The notes under the pieces are model-generated. The model saw only the letters and a program-made list of their open reading frames with translations, was not told the DNA's origin and searched no databases. Positions 53,295 to 61,358 of a stretch of DNA of 64,000 nt are shown here, in pieces (the stretch's first letter is position 1; each line of letters starts with the position of its first letter). Origin of the DNA: Rufibacter roseus (GTDB lineage Bacteria > Bacteroidota > Bacteroidia > Cytophagales > Hymenobacteraceae); assembly GCF_001647285.1 (NCBI RefSeq), contig NZ_LRML01000007.1, positions 1-64,000 on the forward strand. The letters run 5' to 3'. A program made the position numbers and the translations under genes.

Positions 53295-54014
53295 TTACTT
53301 CTTGAGCAATTGCAGAGATGTACCGGTGAAATTGGCGCTGGCACTGTCTGAAAATTCATAGCTTAAATTTGGGATAAGCATATTATTAAGTTCAAGCTTC
53401 CCTTTGTTCTTTATGTCAAAGTGGGCGGCCTGTATAGTGTTTCCTGCCAAAAACAGCTCAGGGGTACTGCCTGGGGTGGTTCCTGCCACAGCTGTTAGCT
53501 TGTCCAGTTTCAGATTAGTTAAAAGTACCGATGTTGCATGGTCTTGCAGCAACTGCAGACTGTCTTGTGAAAAACCAGTTACCTGTACATTGCCATACTT
53601 AAAACGCGCGGCAATGGTGTTGGCAGGTTTACCGGCTTTGGTGTACTTAGATGAAACCTCCAACAACGTAAGCTCCGGCAAAGACACCAGCACCTCACCG
53701 TGATATTGCTCCCTGTCAGATTTATGGTTTACATCAATTATCAATTTATTCCCCTCTTGTCTGATCTCTAGGTACTCCTGAGCGTCTTTATGCGCCCGCA
53801 CTTGATGAGGCCCCTGCGTCAGCCTCACATTCAATCTGGCGGCTCCGTTTACTTCTACTGCGCTAAACCCTTTCTGGTTAAACGTGACGTAGTCAAAGTA
53901 TCTGTCTTTGTACTGCCCAGTGTCAAACTGCGCTTTCATGGCAAAGTTGAAGGCGGTCAGGCAGCAGACGAAAAAGGCCAGCGCTGTAAACAGCAGAATA
54001 TTACTCTTTTTCAT
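53295..54014 (-). CDS. GIN-domain (DUF2807) putative auto-transporter adhesin head protein
   Basis: A 239-residue exported protein with an N-terminal hydrophobic signal/anchor (FTALAFFVCCLTAFNFAM) and a right-handed beta-helix-like GIN domain (FSAVEVNGAARLNVRLTQGPHQVRA ... LEVSSKYTKAGKP ... ARFKYGNVQVTGFS). It is the last gene of the GntR/ABC operon, six bases after the GntR gene in minus-strand order ABC ATPase - permease - GntR - this gene, and could be co-regulated with the transporter. GIN-domain proteins are common in Bacteroidota; their binding targets are unknown. Confidence 0.85.
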   Translation of the reverse strand: MKKSNILLFTALAFFVCCLTAFNFAMKAQFDTGQYKDRYFDYVTFNQKGFSAVEVNGAARLNVRLTQGPHQVRAHKDAQEYLEIRQEGNKLIIDVNHKSDREQYHGEVLVSLPELTLLEVSSKYTKAGKPANTIAARFKYGNVQVTGFSQDSLQLLQDHATSVLLTNLKLDKLTAVAGTTPGSTPELFLAGNTIQAAHFDIKNKGKLELNNMLIPNLSYEFSDSASANFTGTSLQLLKK

Positions 54015-54020
54015 GTTCTG

Positions 54021-54398
54021 TTATTTTGTGGTGAAATTTTCAGTTTTAAAATGCTCGTAGCGCTGCTGCAATTCCTCCAGCGGAATATCCAACAGGAAAA
54101 TGTTCCGGAAGAACTCGGGAAGGTCTTGCTGCAGAAACCTTTCCCGGCGGTGCTTCTTCACCTTGCCCACTCCGTCTGGTGTTACAAAGAACCCAATGCC
54201 ACGCTTGTTGTAAATCACCTCTTGGTTTTGGAGGTACTCATACGTGCGCATAACCGTATTCGGGTTTACCTGTAGCTCCACAGCCAGTTCACGAACCGAG
54301 GGTACTTTATCTTCAGGTGGCCATTTGCCCAGCAGAATGTTGTCGCTCACGTAAGCGGCTATCTGCAGGTAAATGGCTTCATTATTTTTGAATTCCAT
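54021..54398 (-). CDS. GntR-family regulator, YtrA-like
   Basis: The 125-residue protein has a winged helix-turn-helix of the GntR type (IYLQIAAYVSDNILLGKWPPEDKVPSVRELAVELQVNPNTVMRTYEYLQNQEVIYNKRGIGFFV) and only a short helical C-terminal tail (~45 residues), the sign of the YtrA subfamily that controls ABC transporters. ATG 54398 (MEFKNNEAIYLQ) is used; the longer frame overlaps the permease. A matching operator overlaps the operon promoter at 56044-56067. The signal sensed is unknown; in YtrA-type systems it is often cell-envelope stress or antibiotics. Confidence 0.9.
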   Translation of the reverse strand: MEFKNNEAIYLQIAAYVSDNILLGKWPPEDKVPSVRELAVELQVNPNTVMRTYEYLQNQEVIYNKRGIGFFVTPDGVGKVKKHRRERFLQQDLPEFFRNIFLLDIPLEELQQRYEHFKTENFTTK

Positions 54399-54415
54399 GG
54401 TTGCTATTTTTAAGG

Positions 54416-55186
54416 CTACACTTCTTTTTCTCTCAGCCTGAAGTAGGTAGTAACCCACAACAGCAGGGCGCAACCAAGGGGCACCACCGCCAGCCAAGCC
54501 GCCCAATTATCTGGGAAACGAACAGAGTAATAATATTCCCCCTCTTTCAGGCTGATGTTAGAGAAAGGCACAGCACTCTCTAGTTCAATTCCCAGCAGGC
54601 TTTCCATAAAGACTCTGTTCAACAGCATGAACCCGATCATTAGCAGAAAGTAAATAAAGGCAGTTTTGATGAAGTGCCATTTCTCGAAAAAGATGGAGCC
54701 CAGAAAGGCAATACCATGAATAAAGGCAAACAGCACAAAAAACGTTATCTGTCCGTTTTCATTTGTGAACAAGGGCATGAACTGTGGTTTCTGGTCTCCC
54801 CAATCATCTAATGGCACCATTAGATAGGCTACTAAATAAAAACTAGCCACGTACACTATCTGAAAAAACAGGTAAGAAAACAGCCAGCCCACCAGGTACT
54901 TCTCAAGGTGAGAAGCCGGAAGCGTAAGCGCCGCTATCGCTTTTTTCTTGTCGCCTAAATCAGAAAAAACCGTACTGGTGAAAATAGAACCGGCACCAAT
55001 GAGCACCAAGGCAAAAATGACCGCCTGCCCTTTCACAGACAGCCCCCCTTCCTCAGCATATATAATAAAGCCCATGAGTAGCGCAATGATACCCAGCAGA
55101 ACACCCCAAGCCATAAGATAATACCTGTAGTGCTCCACGGTATGCTTCATGAACAGTAGCCCGAATCGTTTTATGTTAAAATGCAT
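54416..55186 (-). CDS. ABC transporter membrane subunit
   Basis: The 256-residue protein has six hydrophobic segments (YLMAWGVLLGIIALLMGFII, then AVIFALVLIGAGSIF, FSYLFFQIVYVASFYLV, ITFFVLFAFIHGIAFLG, FIYFLLMIGFMLL and WAAWLAVVPLGCALLLWV). It forms the permease with the ATPase encoded upstream; ATG 55186 overlaps the end of that gene by 11 bases, indicating coupled translation. Together with the GntR gene it resembles YtrABCDEF-type exporters. The substrate is unknown. Confidence 0.85.
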   Translation of the reverse strand: MHFNIKRFGLLFMKHTVEHYRYYLMAWGVLLGIIALLMGFIIYAEEGGLSVKGQAVIFALVLIGAGSIFTSTVFSDLGDKKKAIAALTLPASHLEKYLVGWLFSYLFFQIVYVASFYLVAYLMVPLDDWGDQKPQFMPLFTNENGQITFFVLFAFIHGIAFLGSIFFEKWHFIKTAFIYFLLMIGFMLLNRVFMESLLGIELESAVPFSNISLKEGEYYYSVRFPDNWAAWLAVVPLGCALLLWVTTYFRLREKEV

Positions 55187-56030
55187 TTTGCAGAGGGTTT
55201 GAGTGTAACAATTGAACAACAGACGGATTGCCATTGATAATGGCGTTAAAGAAAAGCTCCATATCAACTTTGCTATACACCCCCTCAGTGTTGGGCAAAA
55301 TAGCATTCAGCCCCCTGACCGACTCTTCCGCATACAGCACATCGTGCCCCTCGGCAGAAGGAAGGGTTGTAAACAGCAGTTTTTCGGCTATGCTGTCCAG
55401 CTCTTCGTTCACCACTATCTCACGGTTATGCACCACTACCAGGGTGTCAATGAGGCTCTCCAGATCACGCACCTGGTGGGTAGAGATCACCACGCAGCGG
55501 TCTTCAGTGAGGGCTCTGGCGATAATTTTTCTGAACTGCACCTTTGAGGGAATGTCCAGTCCGTTTGTAGGTTCATCCATGACCAACAGCTCTGTGTTAG
55601 TGGCCAGGGCAAAGGCAATCATCATTTTTTTCTGCTGCCCAAAAGACATCTTGTCCAGCACGGCATCGCGGGGTACTTCAAACTCCGCCAGATAACTGTA
55701 GAACTCCTGCTCATTGAAGTTAGGGTAAAAGCAGGCGGTTCGGGCTACGTACTTTGCCGAGGTAAGCGGCGGAACATAAATTTCCTCGGGCAAAAAGAAC
55801 AAGTTCTCCAGCACCTCCGGCGACCGCTTACTGGCATTTTTGCCGTTGATAGTACAGGTACCTTCTAAAGGATATGCCAGCCCTACCATGTTCTTGAGCA
55901 AGGTTGACTTGCCCGCCCCGTTCTTGCCCAGCAGACCATAAATGTGCCCTTTAAAGAGAGACAGGTTCAGGTTCTGGAACAACAGGTGCTTTTTTCTGTA
56001 CCCAAAACTAAGATTGTTGATGTGTATCAT
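55176..56030 (-). CDS. ABC transporter ATP-binding subunit
   Basis: The 284-residue ATPase has Walker A GKNGAGKST, a signature motif LDKMSFGQQKKMMIAFAL, Walker B LLVMDEPTNGLD and the switch histidine in VVISTHQVRDLE. The C-terminal ~90 residues after the nucleotide domain resemble those of multidrug-type exporters. ATG 56030 (MIHINNLSFGYRKKH) is used: it is the natural start of the domain and lies just after the operator at 56044-56067; the frame open to 56102 would include the promoter. It is the first gene of a four-gene operon. Confidence 0.92.
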   Translation of the reverse strand: MIHINNLSFGYRKKHLLFQNLNLSLFKGHIYGLLGKNGAGKSTLLKNMVGLAYPLEGTCTINGKNASKRSPEVLENLFFLPEEIYVPPLTSAKYVARTACFYPNFNEQEFYSYLAEFEVPRDAVLDKMSFGQQKKMMIAFALATNTELLVMDEPTNGLDIPSKVQFRKIIARALTEDRCVVISTHQVRDLESLIDTLVVVHNREIVVNEELDSIAEKLLFTTLPSAEGHDVLYAEESVRGLNAILPNTEGVYSKVDMELFFNAIINGNPSVVQLLHSNPLQNAF

Positions 56031-56043
56031 ATAGCATTGCTTT

Positions 56044-56067
56044 ACTGTATTAGTTACATAGTACACT
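56044..56067. promoter_or_regulatory. YtrA-type GntR operator
   Basis: ACTGTA-N12-TACACT (read on the minus strand AGTGTA-N12-TACAGT), close to the AGTGTA/TACACT inverted repeat known for YtrA of Bacillus. It lies immediately downstream of the -7 box, covering the predicted transcription start of the ABC/GntR operon. Confidence 0.65.
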
Positions 56068-56068
56068 G

Positions 56069-56098
56069 CAAATGTAATATTAGTTTTATGAGATACAA
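56069..56098 (-). promoter_or_regulatory. promoter of the ABC/GntR operon
   Basis: TACATTTG (-7) at 56069-56076 and TTG (-33) at 56096-56098 on the minus strand, spacing 19, a good match to the Bacteroidota consensus. Confidence 0.7.
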
Positions 56099-56118
56099 GC
56101 ACCGGCTAAAATTATTTT

Positions 56119-56157
56119 CTGTTTTAAGCTTAATTTCCTGAAAACAAGCCTATAACA
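56119..56157. repeat. long intergenic palindrome (degenerate family member)
   Basis: CTGTTTTAAGCTTAATTTCC is followed by AAAACAAGCCTATAACAG. It lies between the divergent ABC and msrA genes. Confidence 0.65.
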
Positions 56158-56225
56158 GCTCATCTGAATTTTAGCATTTTTAGTCTTAGCATAGACAACA
56201 ATGCCTGCGGAACGTACATTTATCT

Positions 56226-56915
56226 ATGACCAACCGCGAAGAAGAGAATTTACCTTTTATTGATCAGGTAGCGCATGAAAATGTGGAAACCGCTACCTTG
56301 GCTATGGGCTGCTTCTGGGGGCCTGAAGCGTTTTATGGAGCAATGGAAGGAGTAATCCGCACCAGAGTTGGCTATGCCGGTGGCAGTACAGAAAACCCTA
56401 CTTACCGCAGTCTAGCCGATCATATAGAAACGGCACAAATTGATTATGATGCAGATCTGGTTTCATATGAGCAGCTACTGCAGCAGTTTTTCCTTCGCCA
56501 CTCTCCCACTGCAGAACCATACAAAAGACAGTACACGTCTGCCATTTTCTTTAAATCAACGGAACAGGAAACTGCTGCTAAGAAAGCGATAAAACAAGCT
56601 GAGGAAAGGTTGGGGCATTCAATTAGAACAGAGCTGATTCCATACCACATTTTTTATTTAGCAGAGGAACGGCACCAGAAATGGAAACTGAGAAGAGCCC
56701 CGGAATTACTCTCTGAGCTCAGCAAAATTTACCCAGACTTTCATGCATTCAATAATTCAACTGCCGTTGCGCGAGTGAATGGCTACTTAGGCGGTAACGG
56801 AAATCTGGAGAGATTGATAAAGGAGGTAGCCAGCTTTGGCCTGTCGTACCCAGCTCAGCAATTGTTGCTAAACCAATACCAGACTCAACAGATCGATGGG
56901 TGCTCCATGAGATAA
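56226..56915 (+). CDS. msrA: peptide methionine (S)-S-oxide reductase
   Basis: Reduces the S epimer of methionine sulphoxide in proteins. The 229-residue protein has the catalytic cysteine in LAMGCFWGPEAFYG, followed by RTRVGYAGGSTENPTYRSL and DHIETAQIDYDADLVSYEQLL, and RQYTSAIFF, all typical of MsrA. A late cysteine (DGCSMR) may serve as resolving cysteine. There is no signal peptide, so it acts in the cytoplasm. Two MsrB-type genes lie nearby on the opposite strand across the ClC gene, indicating a local methionine-repair group although not a single operon. Confidence 0.93.
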   Translation: MTNREEENLPFIDQVAHENVETATLAMGCFWGPEAFYGAMEGVIRTRVGYAGGSTENPTYRSLADHIETAQIDYDADLVSYEQLLQQFFLRHSPTAEPYKRQYTSAIFFKSTEQETAAKKAIKQAEERLGHSIRTELIPYHIFYLAEERHQKWKLRRAPELLSELSKIYPDFHAFNNSTAVARVNGYLGGNGNLERLIKEVASFGLSYPAQQLLLNQYQTQQIDGCSMR

Positions 56916-56930
56916 GTAAACAGCGTGAGC

Positions 56931-58736
56931 TTATTTTTCTGTCTGCATAAGCAGGAATTTTCGGTAAGTCATGAACACGCTGGACTTTGAAATAAAACCC
57001 ACATAGCGTCCTTGGTCAACCACCGGCAGATTCCAGGCGCCACTGTGGTCAAACTTGCGCATAACACTGGGCATGTCTTCCTGCAGATGAACAAAATCCG
57101 GGGGCAATTTCATCAGGTTCTGAGCCGACAACTTGTCGTATAGCTCTGTTTTGAACATAACTTCTTTCAGGTCATCCAGCAAAATTATACCCAGCAAACT
57201 ATTATCTGTAGGTGACACCACCGGAAACATATTCCGTTTGGTGTGGGTGATAGCTTCTACTATTTTACCCAATGAGGTTTCAGGACTAAGCTCATGGAAG
57301 TTTTTTTCAATCAGCTGCTCCATAGTGAGTGACCGCAGAATGTTCAGGTCGCGGTTCTGGGTTAAGATCTGTCCTTTTTTGGCCAGTTCTCTCGTATCCA
57401 TAGGGAACTGCTCAAACCAACGCACCAACGCGTAGCTGGTGGCTGCCACTACCATTAAGGGTATTATCAAATCATAGCCCTGCGTTATTTCTGCTATCAG
57501 AAAAACGCCAGTAAGGGGCGCATACATTACTCCGGCCAAAATACCGGCCATGCCCACCACGGTGAAATTATCTTCGGGCAATCTGTAGTCAGAGACCATA
57601 TTTACCAGTCTGGAAAAGAAAAAGCCCACGTAACCACCCACAAACAGTGAAGGTGCAAAATTACCGCCGTTTCCGCCACCCGCTAAGGTCACTGAGGTTG
57701 CCACCACTTTTGCCAGTGCAATAGCGCCAATGAAGAGAAGCAGAAACCATTGGTTATTTTGTACCTGCGCATACAATTCTGGCTGAAAAAGCCGATGCAG
57801 CTGCCCCTGCGATAAGTCTTTGATACTTTCATACCCTTCGCCAAACAGAGGTGGAAAAATGAAGATAAGCAGGCCAAGGATGAGCCCTCCTATTAGAGCT
57901 TTGGTAAAGCGGCTCTCCTTGCCCAATTTGTGAAACAGGCTTTCAATCTTCAAGGTCATTTGGGCATAGTACACTGACACTAAACCACACAGAACACCCA
58001 GTAGCAGAAAGAATACCAGGTTATGATAGTCAAATGGCTGCAGCGACCGGAAGTTGAACAAAATGTCTTCCCGCATCAGTATTTTAGAGCATAGCACCCC
58101 GGCCACAGACGCCATAATGAGCGGAATAAAAGCCGCCACCGTAACATCTGCCAGTAAAACCTCAATGGCAAAAAGCAACCCTGCCACTGGTGCGTTGAAC
58201 ACAGACGCTATCCCCGCCGATGCTCCGCAGGCTAACAGCACTGTCCGCTCACGGTAGTTGAAAAAGGGAAGCTTTCCGAAGTTAGATCCAATGGCAGAAC
58301 CAGTCACCACAATTGGCGACTCCAAACCCGCTGATCCGCCAAAGCCTACTGTTATGCCGCTGGTGAGTACATGCGAAAACATTTTGCTTCGCTGCAGTTT
58401 GCTGGATCTTTTTGAAATGGCCACCAGAACACTGGCTACCCCACGCTCAAACGTTCCGCCAAAGAAAACCTTGACCAGAAGTACCGTGATTAAAATTCCT
58501 ATCAACGGAAAGATCAGGTAAATCTGGTTTTGGAAAGCAATGGAATGATTGCTCACCAACAACTGCCTGATTGTGTGTACCAGCGTTTTTAACAGGGCAG
58601 CCGCCAAGCCGGCCGTTATACCCACCAACACACTAAAAACCACCAGCAGCTGTGTCCGAGACAGACGCCGTTGCAACCAAATAGCCCCGGTTCGACCTGC
58701 CTTCAGTAAAAATGAAGTAGTTCTTTTTTTCCTCAT
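56931..58736 (-). CDS. ClC-family chloride channel/transporter with CBS domains
   Basis: A 601-residue membrane protein of the ClC family. The filter/gate motifs are GFGGSAGLESPIVV (keeping the gating glutamate) and GGNFAPSLFVGGYVG; about ten hydrophobic helices span residues 30-430. The C-terminal ~150 residues form a CBS-domain pair (MEQLIEKNFHELSPETSLGKIVEAI ... VQEDMPSVMRKFDHSGAWNLPVVDQ). Such proteins exchange chloride for protons or act as channels. The motif is not that of the fluoride-specific CLC-F group. It is transcribed alone; the 5' leader contains two tight hairpins. Confidence 0.92.
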   Translation of the reverse strand: MRKKRTTSFLLKAGRTGAIWLQRRLSRTQLLVVFSVLVGITAGLAAALLKTLVHTIRQLLVSNHSIAFQNQIYLIFPLIGILITVLLVKVFFGGTFERGVASVLVAISKRSSKLQRSKMFSHVLTSGITVGFGGSAGLESPIVVTGSAIGSNFGKLPFFNYRERTVLLACGASAGIASVFNAPVAGLLFAIEVLLADVTVAAFIPLIMASVAGVLCSKILMREDILFNFRSLQPFDYHNLVFFLLLGVLCGLVSVYYAQMTLKIESLFHKLGKESRFTKALIGGLILGLLIFIFPPLFGEGYESIKDLSQGQLHRLFQPELYAQVQNNQWFLLLFIGAIALAKVVATSVTLAGGGNGGNFAPSLFVGGYVGFFFSRLVNMVSDYRLPEDNFTVVGMAGILAGVMYAPLTGVFLIAEITQGYDLIIPLMVVAATSYALVRWFEQFPMDTRELAKKGQILTQNRDLNILRSLTMEQLIEKNFHELSPETSLGKIVEAITHTKRNMFPVVSPTDNSLLGIILLDDLKEVMFKTELYDKLSAQNLMKLPPDFVHLQEDMPSVMRKFDHSGAWNLPVVDQGRYVGFISKSSVFMTYRKFLLMQTEK

Positions 58737-58808
58737 GCCCCTACCGCTGCCTTACTCTGAACCAGCGAGTAAGACAACATTACGGCAAGAACAAGCAAAA
58801 AACAACCT

Positions 58809-58836
58809 GTTTCTCAGAAACCTGCTCTCAAAGAGC
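58809..58836 (-). promoter_or_regulatory. two adjacent small hairpins in the leader of the ClC gene
   Basis: GTTTCT-C-AGAAAC (58809-58821) and GCTCT-CAA-AGAGC (58824-58836) lie in the presumed 5' leader. They may affect translation or mRNA stability; they match no riboswitch I know. Confidence 0.35.
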
Positions 58837-58916
58837 AACCTGTTTTTCTAAAGATCATGTGAATGAGATGAATTGTTTTGCTTGTTTTAGCTAGATCGAC
58901 TAACTAAAGTTTGATG

Positions 58917-58956
58917 GTGTTTTAGGATTGATTTCTTAAAAACAAGCCTAAAACAC
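58917..58956. repeat. long intergenic palindrome (family member)
   Basis: GTGTTTTAGGATTG is followed by CAAGCCTAAAACAC. A terminator-like hairpin follows directly. Confidence 0.8.
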
Positions 58957-58982
58957 ATGACCTCCTTTTGCTGGAGGTCATG
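58956..58982 (-). terminator. terminator-like hairpin after msrB-type gene
   Basis: CATGACCTCC and GGAGGTCATG form a perfect 10-bp stem just downstream of the minus-strand stop at 58995. Confidence 0.6.
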
Positions 58983-58994
58983 GTGTTTTACTTT

Positions 58995-59324
58995 CTATGA
59001 ATCTAGTTTACTTGACGGCTGATAAGCCACAGACTCGGCATTAATACAGTAGCGAACTCCGCTGGGAGTTCTTTCATCTTGGAACAGGTGCCCCAGGTGC
59101 TGCCCACAGTGGTGACACAGCAGCTGGATTCGGTCTCGGCCATAGGTCTGTAACAGGTGCTGTTGTACATTCTCTCCCAAATGAGCCCAAAAGCTAGGGA
59201 ACCCGGTTTTAGAATCAAACTTCTTACCCGCTTCAAAAAGAGGCACGCCACATTGGGTACAGGTGTAGACCCCTTCTTCTGCCTCTGGCTGGCGGTTCCA
59301 ATCAATTTTGCGGTTTTCAAACAT
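58995..59324 (-). CDS. peptide methionine (R)-S-oxide reductase paralogue (short MsrB-type)
   Basis: The 109-residue protein has the two zinc-binding CxxC pairs (CTQC, CHHC) and the catalytic cysteine in VRYCINAESV, all required by MsrB. It is short and lacks the N-terminal extension of the MsrB gene at 59799-60182, so it may be a specialised version. It follows the kinase gene by three bases, so the two are surely co-transcribed. It would reduce the R epimer of methionine sulphoxide. Confidence 0.88.
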   Translation of the reverse strand: MFENRKIDWNRQPEAEEGVYTCTQCGVPLFEAGKKFDSKTGFPSFWAHLGENVQQHLLQTYGRDRIQLLCHHCGQHLGHLFQDERTPSGVRYCINAESVAYQPSSKLDS

Positions 59325-59327
59325 AGG

Positions 59328-59786
59328 CTATTGCTCTTCCGGCAGCTCTCTAATCAACTCCTCTACAATAAAACCGTTGTTATGCAGCTGCACAGTAAAC
59401 AAACGGTCAAAGCCTTCGTCAAACGACGGTGCGGTTAGTTTTTTATGGCAGTCATACAGGCCAATATCTTTTATACGCTCCTTCCCCTCCCGCTCACTGT
59501 TACGTGCCAATGCCTCAGCCAAAGAGGTTTGGAAGAAATACCCTATCACCTCATATCGGTGCTCTTTTGCCAGCGCCAGGTACTTCCGCCTTTCCTCTAT
59601 AGTGGGATTGGTATTATCCACTACAAAGCGGGTGTTGGTTTGCAGGCACAGCTGCAGGAATTTGCTTTCCCGCTTGCGGGTACGCAGCAAATCAAGACTA
59701 ATGCGCACGTGCGAGTTAAAGAAGTACTGCTTATAAAAGCTTGACTTGCCAGATGCCTGTAGACCTGTAAAAAGTATGGCCTGCAC
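59328..59786 (-). CDS. P-loop kinase-like ATPase (polynucleotide-kinase-like)
   Basis: A 152-residue protein with Walker A GLQASGKSS at residues 8-16 and a DNTNPT motif near residue 57, the arrangement of the kinase domain of polynucleotide kinases (VVDNTNPTIEERRKYLALAKEHRYEVIGYFF). No phosphatase domain is present. It sits between two MsrB-type genes (12 bases after one, 3 before the other). Its substrate is not known; a nucleic acid 5'-OH, a nucleoside or a small molecule are all possible. Confidence 0.85.
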   Translation of the reverse strand: MQAILFTGLQASGKSSFYKQYFFNSHVRISLDLLRTRKRESKFLQLCLQTNTRFVVDNTNPTIEERRKYLALAKEHRYEVIGYFFQTSLAEALARNSEREGKERIKDIGLYDCHKKLTAPSFDEGFDRLFTVQLHNNGFIVEELIRELPEEQ

Positions 59787-59798
59787 TACCCGGTATTG

Positions 59799-60182
59799 TT
59801 AGTCTTGCTTGGCCGGTACAAACTCCATAGAGATAGAGTTGACACAATGGCGGGTATTTTTAGAGGTAAACCGTTCTCCCAAGAACACGTGACCCAAATG
59901 GCCACCACAGTTAGAGCACACTATTTCTGTACGGCGGCCATCTGCGTCGGGCACACGGGTTACGGCTCCCGGAATTTCATCATCAAAGCTAGGCCACCCG
60001 CAGTGCGATTCAAATTTGTCTTCAGAGCGGTAAAGCGGGGCGTTACAACGGCGGCAAATGTAAGTGCCGGCCTCTTTGTTCGTGTACAGCTTACCAGTGA
60101 AAGGGCGCTCGGTGCCCTTGTGCAAGATGACATACTCCTCCTCTGGAGTAAGTTGATTATATTTTTTATCGTGGTTTTCCAT
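59799..60182 (-). CDS. msrB: peptide methionine (R)-S-oxide reductase
   Basis: The 127-residue protein has the MsrB fold: [20 protein letters not shown], zinc CxxC pairs (CRRC, CSNC), [10 protein letters not shown] and the catalytic cysteine in [13 protein letters not shown]. It reduces methionine-R-sulphoxide in proteins in the cytoplasm. It heads a three-gene minus-strand operon (msrB, P-loop kinase, short MsrB). A TACCTTTG box at 60253-60260 could be its -7 element, giving a leader of about 65 bases. Confidence 0.93.
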   Translation of the reverse strand: MENHDKKYNQLTPEEEYVILHKGTERPFTGKLYTNKEAGTYICRRCNAPLYRSEDKFESHCGWPSFDDEIPGAVTRVPDADGRRTEIVCSNCGGHLGHVFLGERFTSKNTRHCVNSISMEFVPAKQD

Positions 60183-60252
60183 CTTCCTAAAGGTTTCTAT
60201 TTATGAACTTGTACTACTTTTCTGCTTTACTTGTTTTTTGGGAAAGCAAACA

Positions 60253-60260
60253 CAAAGGTA
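60253..60260 (-). promoter_or_regulatory. candidate -7 box for the msrB operon
   Basis: TACCTTTG on the minus strand fits TANNTTTG, but no TTG lies at the right distance upstream; a palindrome occupies that space. Confidence 0.35.
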
Positions 60261-60269
60261 GAGAAATAA

Positions 60270-60318
60270 CAAGAGGTGTTTTGGGGCTGTTTTCATGAAA
60301 CAGCCAAAACACCTCTTG
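60270..60318. repeat. long intergenic palindrome (family member)
   Basis: CAAGAGGTGTTTTGG and CCAAAACACCTCTTG are exact inverted repeats; the inner GGCTGTTTC/GAAACAGCC also pairs. The outer arms are unique to this copy. Confidence 0.88.
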
Positions 60319-60368
60319 AGAAAAATACTACAAAACCTGCTGATTACAACTGCAGGTTCATTTATTGG

Positions 60369-60560
60369 CTACGGCCTTTGACCCGTTGTAGCCCCACCCG
60401 TTGTGCTTTGGCCGTTTCCAGTAGTTCTTTGGCCAGTACCGGTTGTTGTTTGACCGGTAGTAGCTCCACCAGTTGTAGATTGGCCGGTGGTGACTCCGCC
60501 TGTTGTGTTTTGGCCTGTGCCAGTTGTGGTTTGACCTGTGCCAGTTGTATTCTGGCCGTT
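60369..60560. repeat. coding minisatellite in the EF-hand lipoprotein tail
   Basis: Degenerate units of about 24-30 bases (reading GGCCAGTACCGGTTGTTGTTT-like in part) encode the TTG/GQ tail. Unit number could vary between strains by slippage. Confidence 0.6.
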
Positions 60561-61160
60561 CATGCCTTGACCTGTGCCGTAATAGCGGTTATTTCTGGTA
60601 TTGTACTCATCGTTGGTGAGAGATCCGTTGCGGTCGTTGTCCCACATTCCGAATACTCCGTCTGAATACTCCCGCTCATTTATTCTTTTGTCCCCGTCAC
60701 GGTCCCAGGTGCCGTAGTAGTTGTTTTTGCTTATTCCGGTTCTAAACTCGTTTTGGTCTAGCTTGTTGTCCCGGTTGGCATCCCAGTCAGACCAGTTCTG
60801 GTCTGTTATGCCGTAGTCTCTTGAAGCAGCAGTCCATTCCTGCTCGTCTAATGAATTATCTCTGTTCGTGTCCCAGGTATTATAATAGCTACCGTAGAAC
60901 TCGTCTTCATCTAAGAAAGAATCACCGTTTTTATCCCATTCTTTATACTTGTTGTTTGACGTAAAGGAGGTTGAGAAACGATTATTGTCCCAGGTGTCTC
61001 CTGCGGCTGTATTCTCTTGTGACATGTTGACTGAGTCTTCAGCTCCCTCATTTCCTTCAGCTGTTTCTGAACTGCCTCCACAAGCTACCAGACCAGCCAA
61101 TAAGGAGCAAAAAAGGCCGTTCCGCAGAATTCTCCCGATACTTACTCTTTCTTTTTTCAT
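60369..61160 (-). CDS. EF-hand calcium-binding lipoprotein with TTG-rich tail
   Basis: The 263-residue lipoprotein (C27 in LVACGG) carries five EF-hand-type loops in a row at about 30-residue intervals: DKNGDSFLDEDEF, DTNRDNSLDEQEW, DANRDNKLDQNEF, DRDGDKRINEREY and DNDRNGSLTNDEY. Most keep the Asp/Asn ligands and the final acidic residue, so they should bind calcium. The last ~75 residues are a low-complexity Gly/Thr/Gln tail of TTG, TTGTGQ and TTGGATTGQ units, probably surface-exposed and glycosylatable. Function unknown; possible roles are calcium buffering or adhesion. The tail DNA is repeated (60369-60560). Confidence 0.85.
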   Translation of the reverse strand: MKKERVSIGRILRNGLFCSLLAGLVACGGSSETAEGNEGAEDSVNMSQENTAAGDTWDNNRFSTSFTSNNKYKEWDKNGDSFLDEDEFYGSYYNTWDTNRDNSLDEQEWTAASRDYGITDQNWSDWDANRDNKLDQNEFRTGISKNNYYGTWDRDGDKRINEREYSDGVFGMWDNDRNGSLTNDEYNTRNNRYYGTGQGMNGQNTTGTGQTTTGTGQNTTGGVTTGQSTTGGATTGQTTTGTGQRTTGNGQSTTGGATTGQRP

Positions 61161-61358
61161 TGTCTTATTTTTAGGTTAAAACTATGTACCAGTGAAAGTG
61201 TACGGGTTGTCTATGAATTATGGTTCAATGAAAGGCTTATTTATACATTGGCTTTCAATAAGTTAATATTAAGGAATAGATATATCTGAACTCATGTAGC
61301 ACTAAAATCCGTGATGATGTTTTCTTATATTTCTGATGATGAAATATTGATCCCTTTT

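Noticed and set aside
58809-58836. Fluoride riboswitch before the ClC gene
   Set aside because: The hairpins do not show the conserved fluoride-riboswitch motif, and the protein has the ordinary ClC gating motif and not that of fluoride exporters.
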